Assembly: GCA_036557665.1 (NCBI GenBank)
Contig: DATBHG010000017.1
Coordinates: 86,358 to 150,357 of the forward strand
DNA from: VAZQ01 sp036557665
Lineage (GTDB): Bacteria; Pseudomonadota; Alphaproteobacteria; Rhizobiales; Xanthobacteraceae
Direction: 5' to 3'
Length of the DNA stretch: 64,000 nucleotides
The stretch's first letter is position 1, and each line of letters starts with the position of its first letter. The notes beneath the pieces are model-generated. The model was not told the DNA's origin and did not search any database. It saw only the letters and a list, made by a program, of their open reading frames with translations. Below are positions 60,954 to 64,000 of this stretch, one piece after another. The translations under genes and the position numbers were made by a program.

Positions 60954-62108
60954 CTACTCGTCACAGCTCTTGGCGGGATCCTCAAGATGTCTTTTTGCCT
61001 CTTTCTCGGCTGCATTGGTCAGCCATCTCCAGGGATCGGAAATGCTCAAGATGCTAAGCCCCTTTTGCGCCTTGTAATAGTCGATACGACGCAGCGCGTA
61101 GCAGCGAAATGCATTTGCCTTCGAGAGAAGCGAGTCGAGATCGGCTCTGATTCGGGTTTCGCTGGCCTCGTCGAAATCCGGCTCGGTCGCCTGTATAGCC
61201 ATGGTGAGTTGTCGATCCAAAGCTCTGCTGACATCCATGAAACACTTGTTTATTCCTGCGAACCTGAGTTTCAAGCTGCTTGGATTAAGATGCAGCCTTG
61301 CCAGCTCATCCGCGAGCGATATTGAGCAGTTTATCTGACTGAACTTTGCGTATGATACTCTTTCACTCTGTCTCCCGGCCTGTCGGAAGACCGGTTTGTC
61401 GAGAGAGTAGTCGATTTCGGTCAGCAGGTGATCGTAATTCTCGTTCCAGAGTTTCAGCTCCCTGTAATAAGATGCGAAGCGCTGCTTATGAACGTCCATA
61501 ACGTATTTATGGAGGGGAGCTTCACCGTCATTTATTCCTTCCGGCGGGACTATCGTAGTTGCATATGCTTCGCTGGGCTTTCGGTACTCGAGCTTCGTAT
61601 CCGTCTTCCCAGGGTGTGCCGAGCTTTCGGAGTCACGTCTTCGATTTTGATCGATCGCGGTCACGGCAGCCTCGTCACTGGCCCTCGCGGCAGCCTCGTC
61701 ACTGGCCCTCGCGGCAGCCTCGACCCGGGCCCTCGCGGCAGCTTCGACCCTGGTCTTCGCTTTGACAAGATCTCGTAGAGAAGGAAGAAACACAAACACT
61801 GCGTATCGGCGTGTGCCGATCGCGGCTGCCGCCTTTTCATAAGCGCGCTCCGCATTGGAGGCCACATCGGTTGCATCCTGCAAGCTGACCGAGTTGTACC
61901 AGCTGACGTACTGAAAGAGAGAAGTGAAAAGGAGTGTGGCAACAGTGACAACGAGGGGCAGGATAATCGAGTGAAAGATCGAAAAGTGTCGGGGCCCGCG
62001 CAATTGTGCACCGATTTGCTCGAGCTGGTCGCTCTGTATTTTGAATCTGTTCTGCTCCTCCTGCTCTATGTAAACGGAAACGTCACAAAATGGCGGACCA
62101 TTGGGCAT
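60954..62108 (-). CDS. Unrecognised single-anchor membrane protein with Ala-rich repeat
   Basis: A 384-residue protein from ATG 62108 with GGGAGG upstream; earlier in-frame starts lack a site. Residues 1-40 are polar, residues 47-68 form a membrane helix (SIILPLVVTVATLLFTSLFQYVSW), and a repeat of RVEAAARA/SDEAAARA units lies near 118-145, encoded by a 24-bp tandem repeat. The long C-terminal part is helical with few hydrophobic runs. No family recognised; possibly a sensor or scaffold. It is convergent with the GMC gene. Confidence 0.65.
   Translation of the reverse strand: MPNGPPFCDVSVYIEQEEQNRFKIQSDQLEQIGAQLRGPRHFSIFHSIILPLVVTVATLLFTSLFQYVSWYNSVSLQDATDVASNAERAYEKAAAAIGTRRYAVFVFLPSLRDLVKAKTRVEAAARARVEAAARASDEAAARASDEAAVTAIDQNRRRDSESSAHPGKTDTKLEYRKPSEAYATTIVPPEGINDGEAPLHKYVMDVHKQRFASYYRELKLWNENYDHLLTEIDYSLDKPVFRQAGRQSERVSYAKFSQINCSISLADELARLHLNPSSLKLRFAGINKCFMDVSRALDRQLTMAIQATEPDFDEASETRIRADLDSLLSKANAFRCYALRRIDYYKAQKGLSILSISDPWRWLTNAAEKEAKRHLEDPAKSCDE
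61666..61761. repeat. 24-bp tandem repeat, four units, in coding sequence
   Basis: Units start at 61666, 61690, 61714 and 61738. The first two (GCAGCCTCGTCACTGGCCCT plus CGCG) are identical, the third differs in the middle and the fourth is more diverged. The period of 24 keeps the frame and encodes eight-residue Ala-rich units in the minus-strand membrane protein. Confidence 0.85.
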
Positions 62109-62749
62109 AACGTATCCTCCCACTCGGTCGAGCGTGTCGGCAGCCTTCGTTCGACCGAGAGGACCCAGTGATAGTCTCCCCCTGCGCTTTTCAAATGTGA
62201 AGCGGCTCACAGACTGCTGAGATTGTCCGGGTCGCATCCGGGACGAAGCTCTGCGCCGTCTCGACCTTGCAGACAACTACGTGATGTCCGCTCCCGCCGA
62301 TTTGGCCGGCATACTTGCCGTAAACAAAGAAAGTGTATCCACCAGGTGTCCACCGGGGTAAAGCACGGAGAAGTCGACCGTGGCACCGGGGATATGGGCT
62401 GTACGGTCGATGCTGTGGTCCCCGGCCATGTTCGATTGTCGTTACCGGGTTTGACCCGGGCTGGAATGTGAAAACCAGCACAAACAGGAAAGAAAAGCCT
62501 TGAAATAGCTTATGCCAGCATCCGATCAAAAATGTGGTAAGATTTTGCTCCCATGGTATTGTTCGGAGCGACTATTTGTCTGTTTCTGTGACCATCTTCA
62601 AATTTCGCGTGTTTTGCAGGTAGGATTATACTTAATGGGTATTAATTGATAGTTGACTAATGTTGCTATTAGTTGAAGACTCAATGGTTATGGGGAGCGT
62701 TATCGGGTTAGGCGGGATCAGAGAGTATTCAGTTCGAGTGAGGCGTGCT
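62109..62749. other. Intergenic region with one doubtful gene
   Basis: The right part (62540-62750) is AT-rich with several candidate promoter-like strings ahead of the small gene at 62750, but no pair of boxes is convincing. The only gene candidate is the doubtful minus-strand frame 62191-62529. Confidence 0.35.
62191..62529 (-). CDS. Doubtful small exported protein
   Basis: A 112-residue frame from ATG 62529 starting MIGCWHKLFQGFSFLFVLVF, which looks like a signal peptide, followed by a Pro/His-rich region and GGYTFFVYGKYAGQIGGSGHH. No family resemblance and no clear ribosome site. It ends 83 bases before the start of the membrane protein on the same strand. The leader-like start is the only positive sign, so it may be spurious. 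Confidence 0.3.
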   Translation of the reverse strand: MIGCWHKLFQGFSFLFVLVFTFQPGSNPVTTIEHGRGPQHRPYSPYPRCHGRLLRALPRWTPGGYTFFVYGKYAGQIGGSGHHVVVCKVETAQSFVPDATRTISAVCEPLHI

Positions 62750-62965
62750 ATGACGAGTAGCGTAGTTTCAAGACCCGTTGAATATCGAAGTTACGCAGAG
62801 GACTGCTGGAAATTTGTTAATGACGCAGCTGATATCGAGACCAAGGCGGTATTTGAACTGACGGCGGAAGCGTGGACCCTGCTTGCGTTGCAAGTTGAAA
62901 GGCTCGAAGCCGCTCACGCCTCCGAATTAATCGCCGCGCCACCTCTCTTGCAATCTGCGGCATAG
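62750..62965 (+). CDS. Small hypothetical protein of a rhizobial type
   Basis: A 71-residue protein from ATG 62750, MTSSVVSRPVEYRSYAEDCWKF, continuing VNDAADIETKAVFELTAEAWTLLALQVERLE. The pattern YRxYAxDC-x-AxxxxDxxxKAxxxxxAEAWxxLA is that of many small proteins of unknown function in Bradyrhizobium and relatives. GAGGCG precedes the ATG; a longer start at 62660 has no site and no conserved residues. Function unknown. Confidence 0.65.
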   Translation: MTSSVVSRPVEYRSYAEDCWKFVNDAADIETKAVFELTAEAWTLLALQVERLEAAHASELIAAPPLLQSAA

Positions 62966-63102
62966 GCCTAGCCGAACTTCACCTGCATCCGACTCAACTG
63001 CCCGAGCGATGCAGCACGTCGTCCAGAGGAGATGACCGCTGCACGCTCGGTCTGGATCGAGTTCCGCTCCGAGATTATGATCTCGTCACAGTGAAGCCGT
63101 CC

Positions 63103-63807
63103 ATGACCCAGAGTCAATCCGTCCCGTTCGTGTCCAACTTGGCGCACGAGATCGCGCATGCGGCAGATCCTGCGGCCGTGACGAAGCTGCAGCAGGCGGC
63201 AAACCTGGCGAACGAAAATTGCGATCGCGCCACGGCCATCGCGCACACACTGTCGTCCCGGTTGCGAGACGCTCAGTCTCGGATCAACCAGCTTGAACTC
63301 GAGGCCGATGGGCTCGTGCAGGGGCTGAGGGCAGAGACAGAAAGCGCTGTTGCGAAATTTGAGTCTGACGCCAACGCACGCGTCGAACGGATGAGGCGGG
63401 AGGCGGAGGCGCGCATCGCTCAAGTGGAGGCCGATGCCGAGAGACGTGTCCGCCACTTGCAGGACGAGCTCGCACAGGCGCAGCAGCTCACCGAGCAGGC
63501 GAAGGCTGACGCACAGATCGCGCACGACCAAATCGCGCGCGCTGAGATCGAGGCCAACGAGCGCCTCAATCGCGGGTGGACTGAAATTGAAGATCGGGTC
63601 ATTCGGCTCAGGGCCGACCTAGCGCATGCCGAGCTTCGCGCTAAGCGCGCCGAACAGTGGCTGTTGCTAATCCATCAAGAGATTGAGGATAATTTGATGC
63701 CCGCGCTGGCGACTATGCACGAACCGGCACTGGAAGCGGACTTAGGCAAACCGGTGCCGCCCGCATTGAGGACTACGAAGGAATGGCCGAGCCCGAGCCG
63801 CTCTTAG
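63103..63807 (+). CDS. Long coiled-coil protein
   Basis: A 234-residue protein from ATG 63103 (GTG 63091 also possible). Residues about 25-205 form an almost continuous coiled coil rich in Ala, Glu, Arg and Gln (RLRDAQSRINQLELEADGLV; ARVERMRREAEARIAQVEAD; EQWLLLIHQEIEDNLMPAL). No membrane helix or enzyme motif. Coiled coils of this type serve in cytoskeletal, polar or scaffold functions; none can be assigned. Its 3' end overlaps the next gene. Confidence 0.65.
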   Translation: MTQSQSVPFVSNLAHEIAHAADPAAVTKLQQAANLANENCDRATAIAHTLSSRLRDAQSRINQLELEADGLVQGLRAETESAVAKFESDANARVERMRREAEARIAQVEADAERRVRHLQDELAQAQQLTEQAKADAQIAHDQIARAEIEANERLNRGWTEIEDRVIRLRADLAHAELRAKRAEQWLLLIHQEIEDNLMPALATMHEPALEADLGKPVPPALRTTKEWPSPSRS

Positions 63808-64000
63808 AGCCACAGCCCAATTTGGCGCGCGCCGATGTCAACGCCGCCGCTTGCGCGGAAAGTGGCGATGATACGCGCCGGATGCATCGAAGAGATTGCG
63901 CCCCCGTTATTAGCGAGATGTCGGCAGCACCTGCTCTAGATGCAGGCAAATTGCGGCGGTGGAGTTTCCTTGTCCGCGCGAATCATTTCAGGGCGGACGA
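63783..64000 (+). CDS. Unrecognised protein, 3' end outside the window
   Basis: The frame from ATG 63783 overlaps the end of the coiled-coil gene by 25 bases and stays open to the window edge (72 codons): MAEPEPLLEPQPNLARADVN... with a later RRWSFLVRANHFRAD. The start is rich in Pro and Glu and shows no motif. The overlap and open frame suggest a coupled gene, but the fragment is too short for assignment. Confidence 0.45.
   Translation, partial: MAEPEPLLEPQPNLARADVNAAACAESGDDTRRMHRRDCAPVISEMSAAPALDAGKLRRWSFLVRANHFRAD

Noticed and set aside
61666..61761. Possible CRISPR array
   Set aside because: The units are directly adjacent with no spacers, keep a reading frame and lie in a coding gene; it is a tandem repeat. 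No other CRISPR-like array was seen.

Overview
The window looks like the chromosome of a high-GC alphaproteobacterium, most likely a Hyphomicrobiales member close to Bradyrhizobium or Xanthobacteraceae. This is inferred from codon usage, a putative ABC_sub_bind lipid/solute-binding protein with the typical MKRRDFITLVGG leader, a DUF2798 protein, a transketolase/phosphoketolase pentose phosphate cluster and GC-rich palindromic intergenic repeats. No marker gene was available to fix the species.

Region 1 (1-13388) is a metabolic block. A G3E-type metallochaperone GTPase is followed by a complete branched-chain-amide-type ABC importer (binding protein, two permeases, two ATPases) on the plus strand. 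Facing it is a five-gene minus-strand operon for a molybdenum hydroxylase (large, FAD and 2Fe-2S subunits, the last fused to a CoxG-like domain). A fumarate-reductase-like flavoprotein and a single-domain 2Fe-2S protein sit inside this operon. The importer and oxidoreductase may serve uptake and oxidation of one unknown organic compound.

Region 2 (13389-34751) is an integrated element. It starts at the 3' end of a CAT-anticodon tRNA gene next to a tyrosine integrase. Copies of the tRNA 3' end recur at 33499-33512 and 34710-34751. It carries an SF3/D5-type helicase, a VRR-NUC nuclease, three ribbon-helix-helix proteins, a second tyrosine recombinase, TerS and TerL terminase genes and a run of unrecognised genes, but no recognisable portal, capsid or tail genes. 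The right part holds a large HAF-repeat/Ig-like protein and a vapBC-type toxin-antitoxin pair. The flank (34751-35300) is a graveyard of recombinase and hydrolase remnants.

Region 3 (35510-47305) is a carbon-metabolism cluster: phosphoketolase on the plus strand, and on the minus strand zwf, tal, a polyphosphate-glucokinase-like kinase, pgi, gnd, tkt and a HAD hydrolase. Together they cover glucose phosphorylation, the oxidative and part of the non-oxidative pentose phosphate pathway, and a shunt from xylulose 5-phosphate to acetyl phosphate. No 6-phosphogluconolactonase gene is present.

Region 4 (47454-64000) contains an HELxE-motif protein, then an unusual cluster: a membrane patatin-like phospholipase, two unrecognised proteins (one an internally duplicated membrane protein), a Dyp-type peroxidase, a catalase-family protein, a large di-haem c-type cytochrome and a GMC oxidoreductase. 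I infer a lipid- or peroxide-linked redox system. The window ends with a membrane protein bearing a 24-bp tandem repeat, small hypothetical genes, a coiled-coil protein and a gene cut by the window edge.
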